Shown here: piece by piece, positions 18,431-27,551 of the stretch
Position numbering within the stretch: the first letter of the stretch is position 1
Layout: every line of letters starts with the position of its first letter
Source: Paraclostridium tenue
GTDB taxonomy: Bacteria > Bacillota > Clostridia > Peptostreptococcales > Peptostreptococcaceae
DNA length: 64,000 bases
Assembly (NCBI RefSeq): GCF_015668515.1
Contig: NZ_JADPFO010000001.1
Location: forward strand, 1 to 64,000
Direction of reading: 5' to 3'
Translations under genes and position numbers: made by a program
The notes under the pieces: generated by a model
What the model was told of the DNA's origin: nothing
The model's input: the letters and a program-made list of their open reading frames with translations, nothing else
The model's database searches: none

Positions 18431-18675
18431 GTCGTTTTTACCCAATAATACTCGTAATAAAAGAATTAATCGAATAAATTTAGAATAAAATTTATTTGAT
18501 TAATTTTTTTATGATATATTTTTATAATTCCATATAAAGAATATGAGATACCTAGTAATTGGTGTAAATTTTAAATGTTATCTATATCTGCAGTATTTTT
18601 AATTAATGCAATATATAGTTAACATTTTGAAATGTATATCATACATTATGTAATATAAGGAGGTCATTGATATAT
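18394..18675. other. Intergenic between divergent regulators
   Basis: AT-rich. It carries the second palindrome noted above and the promoter region of the HTH gene at 18676. No other structure was recognised. Confidence 0.4.
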
Positions 18676-18870
18676 ATGAAAAATAAAAAAATGAAAATGG
18701 CTCGTATTGAGTGTGATATGAAACAAGTGGATTTAGCAAAAGCTGTAGGTGTGACAAGGCAAACTATTGGATTAATTGAATCAGGAGATTACAATCCTAC
18801 ACTTAATCTTTGTATAGCAATATGTAAAGTACTTGGAAAAACATTAAATGATTTATTTTGGGAGGAATAA
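18676..18870 (+). CDS. Short XRE-family HTH regulator
   Basis: About 64 residues, consisting only of a helix-turn-helix domain: MARIECDMKQVDLAKAVGVT, RQTIGLIESGDYNPTLNLCI, then CKVLGKTLNDLFWEE. This is a common clostridial repressor type. ATG 18676 is chosen; AAGGAGGT lies 11 bases before, and a TTG at 18667 is possible but sits too close. It is paired with the membrane protein directly behind it. Confidence 0.88.
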   Translation: MKNKKMKMARIECDMKQVDLAKAVGVTRQTIGLIESGDYNPTLNLCIAICKVLGKTLNDLFWEE

Positions 18871-18872
18871 AA

Positions 18873-19361
18873 ATGAAAAAAAAGAAAATTCAAGATGAAA
18901 GAGTTTTATCACAAAAAAGAAAAATTGGAAATGATGCATTTCAAATAATTTCTTTAGGCTTGTTTTTATCAGTTTTAGTTCAACAATATATTTTTGATGC
19001 ACCATTTTCACAATATGCAGTTGAGATGATTCTACTTATAACTGTTTCTTTGTATGTTATAGTACGTAATATAATGGTAGGAAATGATATTTTTAATTCT
19101 AATAAAGTAAATCAAAGGGTTGTTATTATAAATAGCATTATTTGCGGAATTATAATAACCATTGTAAATACTATTCTTAACTATATAAAATTTAGAGAAA
19201 TATTTACAACTGATATTGTTAATTCAGTAGTTGTTTCATTAGTCACTTTTGTATGTGCATCTGTTGTATCATTTGTAGTTCTTCAGATATTATATGTTAT
19301 AAATAAAAGAAAACAAATTCAAATTGAAATACAACTAGAAGATGACGATGAAAAAAATTAG
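18873..19361 (+). CDS. DUF6773-type membrane protein
   Basis: About 162 residues. A charged N-terminus (QDERVLSQKRKIGNDAFQI) is followed by four hydrophobic helices and an acidic tail (EIQLEDDDEKN). This architecture is common beside short XRE regulators, as here, and matches the DUF6773-like group. The ribosome site GGGAGG overlaps the upstream stop, so the two genes are coupled. Function unknown. Confidence 0.7.
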   Translation: MKKKKIQDERVLSQKRKIGNDAFQIISLGLFLSVLVQQYIFDAPFSQYAVEMILLITVSLYVIVRNIMVGNDIFNSNKVNQRVVIINSIICGIIITIVNTILNYIKFREIFTTDIVNSVVVSLVTFVCASVVSFVVLQILYVINKRKQIQIEIQLEDDDEKN

Positions 19362-19457
19362 TGTAATATAGAAAAGAAAATAAGCTTATACTTTTGTATA
19401 AGAGATTGGAAATAATTTTTATATATTGTTAATTAAGGAATATACAAGGGGGATGTT

Positions 19458-20024
19458 ATGAAACATAAAGGAACAAAAAGAATAGAAACTGAAAATTTAA
19501 TTTTGAGAAAGTTTGAATTATCAGATGCAAAGGCTATGTATGAAAATTGGGCGAGTGATTCTGAAGTTACAAAGTTTCTTACTTGGAAACCAATTGATAG
19601 CATTGAAGTTTCAAAGCATGTTATAAAAAGCTGGATAGATGAATATGAAAATGAAAATTTTTACCAATGGGCTATTACATTAAAATCATATGGAGATGAT
19701 CCTATTGGATGCATAAGTATTGTACGCCAAGATGAAGAAATAGGTATGGTTCAGGTTGGTTATTGTATAGGAAAGAAATGGTGGAATCAAGGAATTACTT
19801 CAGAAGCGCTAAAGGCATTAATTAAGTATTTTATAACTGAAGTTAAAGCAAATCGTATTGAAGCAAGACATGATCCTCTTAATTTAAACTCAGGGAAAGT
19901 AATGAAAAAATGTAAAATGAAATATGAAGGCACAATGAGAAAAGCAGATATAAATAATCAAGGAATTTGTGATTATTCTATGTACGCTTTACTTGCTGAA
20001 GATTATATTAGTGAAGACTTTTAA
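19458..20024 (+). CDS. GNAT acetyltransferase, RimJ/RimL type
   Basis: 188 residues. It begins GTKRIETENLILRKFELSDA, the usual start of this group, and has the acetyl-CoA loop near QVGYCIGKKWWNQGITSEAL and the C-terminal KVMKKCKMKYEGTMRKAD. It would acetylate an amino group of a protein N-terminus or a small molecule; the substrate cannot be told. GGGGG precedes the ATG. Confidence 0.85.
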   Translation: MKHKGTKRIETENLILRKFELSDAKAMYENWASDSEVTKFLTWKPIDSIEVSKHVIKSWIDEYENENFYQWAITLKSYGDDPIGCISIVRQDEEIGMVQVGYCIGKKWWNQGITSEALKALIKYFITEVKANRIEARHDPLNLNSGKVMKKCKMKYEGTMRKADINNQGICDYSMYALLAEDYISEDF

Positions 20025-20070
20025 TTTAATTATAATTGTATATTAAGAACTATAAAAAGGGGGAATTAGT

Positions 20071-20643
20071 ATGTATTTTAAAAAACTAATTGGAAATAAA
20101 ATTTATTTATCTCCGATTGATAAAAATGATTATCCAAAGTATACAAAGTGGATAAATGACATGGAAGTTAGTTTGGGGATGACTTTTGCAAACATGCTAA
20201 TTGATGAAGAATCTGAGAAAAATGCATTAGAGAGATTAGCAAAAGCACAATTTAATTTTGCTATAATACTTAAAGAAAATGATGTAGTTATTGGAAATGT
20301 AGGATTTCCAAAATTAGATTATATTAATCGTACTGGAGAAGTAGGAATATTTATAGGAGATAAAAATTATTGGGGAAATGGATATGGTAAGGAAGCATTA
20401 GAATTGTTATTAGATTTTGGTTTTAATTTACTAAATTTAAATAACATATATCTTAAAGTATATTCGTTTAATACACAAGCGATAAAATGTTATAAAAAAA
20501 TTGGATTTAAAGAAGCTGGAAAATTACGAGAAGCTAAAATTATTGGTGGTAATAAATATGATGAAATATATATGGATATATTAGCTAAAGAATTTAAATC
20601 TCCATATGTATTATCAATTTTAGAAAATAAAATTAACTCATAG
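20071..20643 (+). CDS. GNAT acetyltransferase
   Basis: 190 residues. It starts KLIGNKIYLSPIDKNDYPKY and contains VGIFIGDKNYWGNGYGKEAL (acetyl-CoA pyrophosphate loop) and KVYSFNTQAIKCYKKIGFKE, the hallmark of RimJ/RimL or spermidine-type GNATs. It lies 46 bases after another GNAT gene, and both may be on one transcript ending at the terminator at 20644. Substrate unknown. Confidence 0.85.
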   Translation: MYFKKLIGNKIYLSPIDKNDYPKYTKWINDMEVSLGMTFANMLIDEESEKNALERLAKAQFNFAIILKENDVVIGNVGFPKLDYINRTGEVGIFIGDKNYWGNGYGKEALELLLDFGFNLLNLNNIYLKVYSFNTQAIKCYKKIGFKEAGKLREAKIIGGNKYDEIYMDILAKEFKSPYVLSILENKINS

Positions 20644-20673
20644 AAAAAGGCACATTAATATTACTGTGCCTTT
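20644..20673 (+). terminator. Terminator after GNAT genes
   Basis: AAAGGCACA / TGTGCCTTT stem starting at the stop codon, with A and T runs on either side, so it can also end the convergent AraC gene. Confidence 0.8.
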
Positions 20674-20719
20674 AATTTATTTTAAAATAAAAATTTTATT
20701 TAAAAATAAATCTTATCTT

Positions 20720-21421
20720 TTATATAGCATGCCTGTATTCCTTAGGAGTCATACCATTATACTTTTTAAATATAGAAGAATAATAAGTATGATTATTATA
20801 ACCTACTGATAATGCAACATCTAAAATAGAATCATTATTTTCAAGTAAATATTCCTTACTTTTTTCAACCCTAATTCTATTTAAAAAATCAGAAAATGTA
20901 TAACCAGTTTCTTTTTTAAATACATGGCAAAAATAACTTTTATTCAAGTTTAGATACTCACAAACTGTATCTAATTTTATATCTGTATAATAGTTTCTAT
21001 GTATAAAGTCTATTGCATCTTTTATATATGTGCTAAATTTTGCTTTTTTAGAAAGCTTATCTTTTATCATATTCTCTAGCATTGAAGTTATATATTCTAC
21101 GCATGAGTGGGGTTTATATGGAATATCAAATTCTTTAAAATCATTTTCAGTTTTAAATGGACCTATTAAAAAATATCCATTTTTCTTAGGATTATTTAAT
21201 ATAGGCATTATTATAAAATGAATATTATTTATATACTTAAGGTTAATATTAGATATTAAATTTGGACTTATATCATTTAATACACCTAAGTTTTTACATA
21301 GTTTATAAAGATTATCAGAGTACCCCTTACTGTTTATTACTTTCAAATTGTTATCTAAAAGCTGTATAGGTATTTCTACACAAGCATAAAAATCACATAA
21401 TATATTTTCAAAACACTTCAT
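20720..21421 (-). CDS. AraC-family regulator, divergent from haem/nitrogenase-like cluster
   Basis: 233 residues. The C-terminal ~100 residues form the AraC/XylS double HTH (YTDIKLDTVCEYLNLNKSYF, CHVFKKETGYTFSDFLNRIR, ILDVALSVGYNNHTYYSSIF, KKYNGMTPKEYR). The N-terminal half is a divergent sensor-like domain (IQLLDNNLKVINSKGYSD; IMPILNNPKKNGYFLIGPF) that may bind a small ligand. It is transcribed away from the NifH-like gene across a 156-base gap holding a Fur box, so it is a candidate activator of that operon. Its ligand, possibly a tetrapyrrole, is inferred from context only. Confidence 0.85.
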   Translation of the reverse strand: MKCFENILCDFYACVEIPIQLLDNNLKVINSKGYSDNLYKLCKNLGVLNDISPNLISNINLKYINNIHFIIMPILNNPKKNGYFLIGPFKTENDFKEFDIPYKPHSCVEYITSMLENMIKDKLSKKAKFSTYIKDAIDFIHRNYYTDIKLDTVCEYLNLNKSYFCHVFKKETGYTFSDFLNRIRVEKSKEYLLENNDSILDVALSVGYNNHTYYSSIFKKYNGMTPKEYRHAI

Positions 21422-21514
21422 TAATCAATCTCCTTTTAATACGAATATATTTATAAAATTCAATAATATAGTTAAAGAAATAAATTTCAATAGATTATAA
21501 AATGTAATTGTAAA

Positions 21515-21529
21515 TGATAATTAATATCA
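21515..21529. promoter_or_regulatory. Fur box
   Basis: TGATAATTAATATCA matches the 7-1-7 Fur consensus TGATAATNATTATCA at 14 of 15 positions. It sits 49 bases upstream of the NifH-like gene and in the gap shared with araC. It predicts repression by Fur when iron is plentiful. Confidence 0.7.
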
Positions 21530-21577
21530 AATAAAATAAACATAATAATATTATGAAAGAAATTGAGGGGAAAGTCA

Positions 21578-22321
21578 ATGAGAAAAATAGCTATATACGG
21601 AAAAGGTGGTATAGGAAAATCAACTACTACATCAAATTTATCCGCAGCTTTATCGAATTTAGGATATAAGGTAATGCAAATAGGATGTGATCCTAAAGCA
21701 GATTCTACTAAAAACTTAATGAAAGGTGAATTTATACCTACAGTACTAGATGTAATGGATAAAAAAGGTGATGAAGTTAAGTTAGAAGATATAGTATTTG
21801 AAGGATATAATGGAGTGCTTTGTGTGGAGGCAGGAGGACCAACACCAGGAGTTGGGTGTGCAGGTAGAGGAATAATAGCAGCTTTTGAAAAGCTAGAAGA
21901 ATTAAATGCATTTGAAAATTATAAGCCAGACATAGTTATATATGATGTACTTGGAGATGTTGTATGTGGAGGATTTTCAATGCCAATAAGAAATGGATAT
22001 GCTAAAGAAGTATATATAGTAACATCTGGAGAAATGATGTCTATGTATGCAGCAAGCAACATTTCAACTGCTGTAAATCAATTTAAAAATAGAGGATATG
22101 CATCTTTAAAAGGTCTTATATTAAATGCTAAAAACGTTGAAAATGAAATAGATTTAGTTGAGAATTTAGCAAATGAAATAGATAGTGAAGTATTTCATTA
22201 TGTACCAAGAGAAAAAATGGTTCAAATATCAGAAAATGATGGAAAGACAGTTATAGAAAAAGATAAAAATTGCGAAATGGCAAATGTTTACTTAGAATTA
22301 GCTAAAAAGATAGTAGGTTAA
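21578..22321 (+). CDS. NifH-like ATP-dependent reductase
   Basis: 247 residues, shorter than true NifH. P-loop GKGGIGKST (residues 8-16), [11 protein letters not shown] switch region, and both Cys that hold the inter-subunit 4Fe-4S cluster: [12 protein letters not shown] (C94) and [15 protein letters not shown] (C130). It would hydrolyse ATP to drive electrons into the NifD/K-like partner encoded downstream. No nif assembly genes are present, so dinitrogen fixation is unlikely; it belongs with the nitrogenase-like reductases (as in chlorophyll, F430 and sulfur metabolism). ATG 21578 has GAGGGG 7 bases before it. First gene of a seven-gene operon behind a Fur box. Confidence 0.9.
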   Translation: MRKIAIYGKGGIGKSTTTSNLSAALSNLGYKVMQIGCDPKADSTKNLMKGEFIPTVLDVMDKKGDEVKLEDIVFEGYNGVLCVEAGGPTPGVGCAGRGIIAAFEKLEELNAFENYKPDIVIYDVLGDVVCGGFSMPIRNGYAKEVYIVTSGEMMSMYAASNISTAVNQFKNRGYASLKGLILNAKNVENEIDLVENLANEIDSEVFHYVPREKMVQISENDGKTVIEKDKNCEMANVYLELAKKIVG

Positions 22322-22377
22322 AAACAAATAAATAAAACAAATAAAATAAAACAAAGTAATTACGGAGGGGAAATATT

Positions 22378-23268
22378 ATGAAATTTAGAAAGTTAGCATC
22401 AGTTTTTATGGTATCAGCATTATTTTTAACAGGATGCCAAGCATCAAGTACAGGTCAAGATAAAGAAAGTAGTAAAGATAATAAAAAAGTTAGTGTTGTT
22501 TCGGCAACAGTATCAGCAACTCAAGTTTTAGATAAATTAGATGCAAATGTTTTAGGTGTTCCTACAACTAAAATGGATTTACCTGAAAAGCTTAAAGATT
22601 TGCCAAAGGTTGGGCAAGCAATGAGTCCAGATTTAGAAATAGTAGCATCATTAGAGCCAGATGTGTTCGTTATGGATAATATGTTTAAGGAAAAAGTTGA
22701 AGAAAGTATGAAAAAGTATGATTTAAATACGTTCTTCTTTGATACAAGTACATATACAAACTTTGTAAATAGTATAAAAAAATTAGGAGCTGAGATTAAT
22801 CAAACAGAAGAAGCTACAAAACTTGTAAATGAATTAAAAGAGGTAGAAAAAGAAGCAGTTAAAAATAAAAATGGAGAAGCTCCTACAGTAGCGATAATAT
22901 TTGGTGGAGGAGAAAACTTCATGTTAGCTACTGAAACATCTTACTTAGGGGATTTAGCTAAGACTGTTGGGGCTAAAAATATAACTAGTAATTTAGATAC
23001 AAATGTGAAATCTCCATATATACAATTTAGTTTAGAGCAAATATTAGAACAAAATCCTGATTACATATTAAGATTTGCACATGGAGAAATAGAGCAAACT
23101 AAGAAAGCTTTTGATACAGCTTTTGATAAAAATCCAGCATATAAAGAATTAGATGCTGTTAAAAACAACAAAGTAATAGATTTAGATCCAAGTATATTTA
23201 ATGTATCTGCTAACTTACAAGTTAAAGAAGCTATAAAAACTCTTGGAGAAACATTCTACGGTAAATAA
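22378..23268 (+). CDS. IsdE-like haem-binding lipoprotein of ABC importer
   Basis: 296 residues. A signal peptide with lipobox LTGC (C20) precedes a class III binding protein of the FecB/IsdE type. It resembles staphylococcal IsdE along its length (VLDKLDANVLGVPTT, LKDLPKVGQAMSPDLE, TSYLGDLAKTVGAKNI, PDYILRFAHGE). IsdE binds haem iron through a Met in GQxM and a His in LRxxHG; both are present here, as M82 in GQAMSP and H235 in LRFAHG. Haem is therefore the favoured ligand; a corrinoid or other metallo-tetrapyrrole remains possible. It lies on the outer membrane face and passes the ligand to the permease encoded next. Confidence 0.87.
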   Translation: MKFRKLASVFMVSALFLTGCQASSTGQDKESSKDNKKVSVVSATVSATQVLDKLDANVLGVPTTKMDLPEKLKDLPKVGQAMSPDLEIVASLEPDVFVMDNMFKEKVEESMKKYDLNTFFFDTSTYTNFVNSIKKLGAEINQTEEATKLVNELKEVEKEAVKNKNGEAPTVAIIFGGGENFMLATETSYLGDLAKTVGAKNITSNLDTNVKSPYIQFSLEQILEQNPDYILRFAHGEIEQTKKAFDTAFDKNPAYKELDAVKNNKVIDLDPSIFNVSANLQVKEAIKTLGETFYGK

Positions 23269-23270
23269 TT

Positions 23271-24254
23271 ATGAAACTTAATAAAAAGTATTTAACAATA
23301 GGAATATCATTAATATTGCTACTTATCCTTTTAGTTTTACTAACTACTGTTGGTAGTGTTAACTTAAGTTTTGGTGAGATTATTAGTGCACTTATTAATG
23401 ATGATAATAAAATGGTAACTACCATAGTTTATAAAATGAGATTACCAAGAAACATACTGGCTGTATTAGTTGGAGCTAATTTAGCTGTAAGTGGAGTTTT
23501 ACTTCAGTCAGTTATGAAAAATCCATTGGCAGACCCTGGGATAACTGGGGTTTCCACTGGAGCTAGTGTTGCAGCAATTATTATATTACTAGTTGCACCA
23601 CAATTTACAAACATATTGCCAATAGCAGCTTTCATAGGAGGAGCTATAGCTTGTATGTTGGTATTTTTAATGGCTTATAAAAATGGATTAAAACCAGGTA
23701 GGATAGTTTTAGCAGGGGTAGCTATAAACACTATATTAGGAGGGGTAATTTCATATTTATCAACTATGTATAGTGACAGAATCCAAAGTGCTATGCTTTG
23801 GTTAAATGGTAGTTTGGCTACTAAAACTTGGGCAGATGTTGAAATGTTATTTATATATTCAATAGTAGGACTTATAGTATCACTACTTCTTATAAGAAGT
23901 GCAAATGTATTACAACTAGGTGATGATGCAGCTACAAACCTAGGATTTAATGTTAACTTAACTAGATTATTAATATCGGTAGTTGCAGTATTTTTAGCAG
24001 CAACTTCAACAGCAGTAGTTGGAGTGATAAGCTTTGTAGGGCTTATAGTACCACACATATCAAGAATGATAATGGGAAGTGACCATAAATTTACTATACC
24101 TTTTAGTATTATTTTAGGAAGTATGGTGCTTTTAGTTGCAGATACTCTAGGAAGAACTATAGGAGGAGCAGTAGAAATACCAGTTGGTGTAATAATGTCT
24201 ATAGTTGGAGGACCATTCTTTTTATATTTATTAAGAAAGAGAGGTAACTTTTAA
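23271..24254 (+). CDS. FecCD-type permease of haem ABC importer
   Basis: 327 residues with about ten membrane helices and the FecCD signatures RLPRNILAVLVGANLAVSGV, QSVMKNPLADPGITGVSTGA, GDDAATNLGFNVNLTRLL and ISFVGLIVPHISRMIMGSDH. It forms the membrane channel for the lipoprotein encoded upstream. It begins 2 bases after that gene, and its stop codon overlaps the ATPase start (TAATG). Confidence 0.93.
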   Translation: MKLNKKYLTIGISLILLLILLVLLTTVGSVNLSFGEIISALINDDNKMVTTIVYKMRLPRNILAVLVGANLAVSGVLLQSVMKNPLADPGITGVSTGASVAAIIILLVAPQFTNILPIAAFIGGAIACMLVFLMAYKNGLKPGRIVLAGVAINTILGGVISYLSTMYSDRIQSAMLWLNGSLATKTWADVEMLFIYSIVGLIVSLLLIRSANVLQLGDDAATNLGFNVNLTRLLISVVAVFLAATSTAVVGVISFVGLIVPHISRMIMGSDHKFTIPFSIILGSMVLLVADTLGRTIGGAVEIPVGVIMSIVGGPFFLYLLRKRGNF

Positions 24255-25039
24255 TGATTAGCTGTGAAAATTTAAAAGTTGGATATGAAGAAAGAGTAAT
24301 AATTGATAACTTAAGTTTAAGCATTAAAAAAGGTGAAGTAGTGTCTATAATAGGACCTAATGGATGTGGAAAATCTACACTACTTAAAAGTTTATCTAGG
24401 ATGATAAAACCAATAAGTGGTGATATATATATACAAAATGAAAATATAAAAAGTTTAAAAAGTAAAACTATATCTCAGAAGGTGTGTTTATTATCTCAGC
24501 ATAATGATGCACCTGGAGATTTAACTGTTGAAGAATTAGTTTACTTTGGAAGAATACCTCATAAAAAATGGTATGAAAGTAAAAGTAAATCAGATGAAGA
24601 ATTAGTTAATTGGGCAATAGAAAATACAGGATTAACAAGATATAAAAACACTCCTATAAGTTCATTATCAGGAGGAGAAAGACAAAGGGCATATATTGCT
24701 CAAGCTCTTTGCCAAAAACCAGATGTTCTTTTATTAGATGAGCCAACTACTTATTTGGATATATCTTATCAATTAGAACTTATGGAATTAGTAAGAGAAA
24801 TAAATGAAAAGCTTAATATAACAATAGTTATGGTGCTTCATGAACTAAACCAAGCAAGCAAGTATAGTGATAGGCTAGTTATTATGAAAAGTGGGGAGAT
24901 TGTTTCTGATGGGTGCCCAAAAGAGATAATAAATAAAGAAACTATTAAAAAGGTATATAACATAGATTGTGATATAGATAATGATCCAATTTCTAATAAG
25001 CCAAGAATACATCCTATTCAAACAATAAAAATAGCTTAG
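24254..25039 (+). CDS. ATPase of haem/siderophore-type ABC importer
   Basis: 261 residues. Walker A GPNGCGKST, signature LSGGERQRAYIAQAL, Walker B VLLLDEPTTYLDI, and switch His in LHELNQASKYSD, all typical of FecE/FhuC-type ATPases. It powers uptake through the permease encoded just upstream and overlaps it by one base. The transporter genes sit inside the nitrogenase-like operon rather than beside it, which links import to the reductase. Confidence 0.94.
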   Translation: MISCENLKVGYEERVIIDNLSLSIKKGEVVSIIGPNGCGKSTLLKSLSRMIKPISGDIYIQNENIKSLKSKTISQKVCLLSQHNDAPGDLTVEELVYFGRIPHKKWYESKSKSDEELVNWAIENTGLTRYKNTPISSLSGGERQRAYIAQALCQKPDVLLLDEPTTYLDISYQLELMELVREINEKLNITIVMVLHELNQASKYSDRLVIMKSGEIVSDGCPKEIINKETIKKVYNIDCDIDNDPISNKPRIHPIQTIKIA

Positions 25040-25053
25040 GGAAAGGAATAAAT

Positions 25054-26343
25054 ATGTATAGTTTAGACGTTTTAAATAAATTAGATGAAATAAATGATGA
25101 TAAAGATATAAAATCTTTATCACATGCAATATTTCCAGGGACACACTGTCCATTATTTGGGGTAGCGCTTACAGCAAGTTATATAAAAAATATGCCATTA
25201 GTAGTTGTTGGAACTAGCGAATGCACATATTATACTAAAAACTTTGCATATCATAGGCAAAAGGGGAATGATAGTGTATATTCAATAGCACTTAAAGAAA
25301 AAGATGTAGTGTTTGGAGCTCAAAAAAAAGTTGAAAAAGCTATAAAACAAATTATAGAAATAGAAAATCCAGATGCGATAATGATAGTTACAACTTGTGT
25401 TCCAGAACTTATAGGAGAAGATTATTCATCAATTGAATACAGCTTAAGTGAAGAAGTTGATATACCAATATTTGTAGTAAATACAGAGCATTTTAAATGT
25501 AATTCTCATATACCAGGAATGACTAGAGCTTTAAAATCTTTAGGTAGTGCTATGAGTAAATCAGAAACTCAAGAAGGTGTAAATATATTAGGTCATAGAC
25601 AAGCAGAAGTTGAAAAAACTGAACTTGTAAAAATACTTAAAGATAACAACATAAAAATAAATACTGTTATACCATCTAAGTGTGATATAGAAGATATTAA
25701 AAATGCTTCAAGTGCAAAGTTAAATATAGTAACTGATATGATAGCACTAGATTTAGCTGAGTATATGAAAAAGAAGTTTGATATAGATTATATATACTTT
25801 GATAAGCACATGAACAAAGAAATAATATTTAAAAACTATGAAAAATTAGGTGAAATATTAGATATAAATTTAAATGAAAAATTAAATGAAGAAAGAAAAA
25901 TGTATGATGAACTTTTCTTAAGTTTAAGTGAAATTTTAAAAGATAAAAAATTAATATATGGAAATACTCCAATGATGTCTTTTGAAACAGTGGACTTTTT
26001 AAGTGATTTAGGAGCAATTCCTTTATTTGTTCAAGTTAGAGAATTATATGAACAAGATAAAGTCTTTAAAGAAAACTTAATTAAAAAAGGATACAATCCA
26101 TATATAAGTAGAATAGCAAATATTGCTCCACTTAGACATTTATATGACACTATAGGAGCTGATTTATATATAGGTCATGAAAATCCTATGTTACTTAAAG
26201 AAAAAGGTCTTATGCAAATAACTCTTGATTCACATGCACAAAAAATTGGATATGAGTTACCAATAGGTATGATGAAAGATTTAATAAAATTATTTGAAAT
26301 GAAAAACAACAATAGGGGAGGGATGATGCATGCAAGCGTATAA
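25054..26343 (+). CDS. NifD-like catalytic subunit of nitrogenase-like reductase
   Basis: 429 residues, similar to NifD/NifE/BchN-type subunits. All three Cys that bind the P-cluster-type iron-sulfur centre are kept: FPGTHCPLFG (C32), VVGTSECTYY (C57, 25 residues on as in NifD) and VTTCVPELIGEDY (C115). VVFGAQKKVEKAI fits the conserved region after the second Cys. It is shorter than NifD and no cofactor-assembly genes accompany it, so a FeMo-type cofactor is not expected; the substrate pocket may take a tetrapyrrole, as in dark-operative reductases. The gene overlaps the NifK-like gene by 14 bases. Confidence 0.87.
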   Translation: MYSLDVLNKLDEINDDKDIKSLSHAIFPGTHCPLFGVALTASYIKNMPLVVVGTSECTYYTKNFAYHRQKGNDSVYSIALKEKDVVFGAQKKVEKAIKQIIEIENPDAIMIVTTCVPELIGEDYSSIEYSLSEEVDIPIFVVNTEHFKCNSHIPGMTRALKSLGSAMSKSETQEGVNILGHRQAEVEKTELVKILKDNNIKINTVIPSKCDIEDIKNASSAKLNIVTDMIALDLAEYMKKKFDIDYIYFDKHMNKEIIFKNYEKLGEILDINLNEKLNEERKMYDELFLSLSEILKDKKLIYGNTPMMSFETVDFLSDLGAIPLFVQVRELYEQDKVFKENLIKKGYNPYISRIANIAPLRHLYDTIGADLYIGHENPMLLKEKGLMQITLDSHAQKIGYELPIGMMKDLIKLFEMKNNNRGGMMHASV

Positions 26344-27541
26344 GTATTTCCCAGTGGCAAATGATAGAATGGGGATAATTTGGACATTATCTTCTGTAAA
26401 AGATGCTTGCGTTATAGAGTTTGGACCAGCAGGAACAACTCACTATGCAGTAGAAGGTATAGGAAGTTTAAATGGTGAAGATGAAGCAAAAATATATTCT
26501 ACTCATATGGACCAAAGTGATGTTACTTTTGGAAAATATGAAAGACTTGAAAAAGCAATAGTAGAAATTGATGAAAATATTTCACCTAAATACATATTTG
26601 TTATGGCATCATCAATATCATCAATTATTGGAGCTGATATAATAAGTGTATGTGAAACTTTGAAAAATTCAACAAATGCAAAGTTAATACCAATAACTAC
26701 AGGTGGATTAAAAGATGATTACAATGTAGGGGTAGAGTATGCATTAGAGATGTTAGTTAGTGAAATTGTAAAGGAAAATTCTAAGGATATAAATAAATAT
26801 AATATATTAGGATCTAATATTGATAAGTATAATTATTTATCTGATACAAAAGAGATAGAAAGAATTATGAAAGGTTTATTTGATAAAGAATTAAATACAA
26901 CTTTTACAGCTAATACAAGTATAGAAGAAATTGAAAATGCATCAAAAGCATCATTAAATATAGTAATTAGAAAAGAAGCTTTAAAAGCTGCTGAGTATAT
27001 GAAAGAAAAGTATAACATTCCTTATGTTTATAAGAATATATATGGATTAAAAAATACTATTAAATTTATAGAAGCTGTTAAACAAATGGATGGATATGAA
27101 TTAAATGAAGAAAAGTACAATGAAGAAATAAATTTTGTTAAGAAAAATATGTTTGGAATAAAAAGAAAGTTTTATTTCTATGAAGAAACTAAAGACTGTG
27201 CTGTGTTTGGTGATTATGACACAGTTATAGGAATTAGTGATATGTTAAGTGAATTAGGATTTAATATTGATAGAAAAGAAATCCTTTATAAAACTAATTG
27301 TGAAGATGAAGAAATTTTAATAAGTACTTCAGAGTTAGAGAGAATGAAGTATTTAAAAGATAAAGAATTATTAATGCTTTTAGGTGATGGACCTAGTATA
27401 GATATGAATCATAATTCAAAGTTAGATTTACAAGTTAGTAATCCGAATTTAGAGAAGATAAATATATATCCATATACTCCTTTTGTTGGCTTTAGAGGAT
27501 GTTTATATATTATGGAAAAGATTTTAAATATAAAAGCTTAG
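26330..27541 (+). CDS. NifK-like subunit lacking canonical cluster cysteines
   Basis: 403 residues, the beta-type partner of the protein at 25054 (IEFGPAGTTHYAVEGIG, DVTFGKYERLEKAI, MASSISSIIGADI, TPFVGFRGCLYIMEKIL). By eye, the three NifK Cys positions are replaced: N11 for the first, T36 in GPAGT for the second, and Ile in ASSISSIIGAD for the third. A separate C27 lies in DACVIEF. The inter-subunit cluster would then be held asymmetrically, with three Cys from the D-like protein, comparable to BchNB where BchB supplies an Asp. GGGAGG precedes the ATG inside the upstream gene. Confidence 0.85.
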   Translation: MQAYKYFPVANDRMGIIWTLSSVKDACVIEFGPAGTTHYAVEGIGSLNGEDEAKIYSTHMDQSDVTFGKYERLEKAIVEIDENISPKYIFVMASSISSIIGADIISVCETLKNSTNAKLIPITTGGLKDDYNVGVEYALEMLVSEIVKENSKDINKYNILGSNIDKYNYLSDTKEIERIMKGLFDKELNTTFTANTSIEEIENASKASLNIVIRKEALKAAEYMKEKYNIPYVYKNIYGLKNTIKFIEAVKQMDGYELNEEKYNEEINFVKKNMFGIKRKFYFYEETKDCAVFGDYDTVIGISDMLSELGFNIDRKEILYKTNCEDEEILISTSELERMKYLKDKELLMLLGDGPSIDMNHNSKLDLQVSNPNLEKINIYPYTPFVGFRGCLYIMEKILNIKA

Positions 27542-27551
27542 GAGAGATAAT

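Noticed and set aside
23675-24058. 127-codon minus-strand frame inside the FecCD-type permease gene
   Set aside because: The permease has all family signatures in the other strand, and no ribosome site supports the reverse frame.
21578-27541. A true nitrogen-fixation operon
   Set aside because: NifH-like and NifDK-like proteins are present, but there is no nifB, nifE/N pair or other assembly gene, the K-like subunit lacks cluster Cys, and the interleaved genes concern haem.
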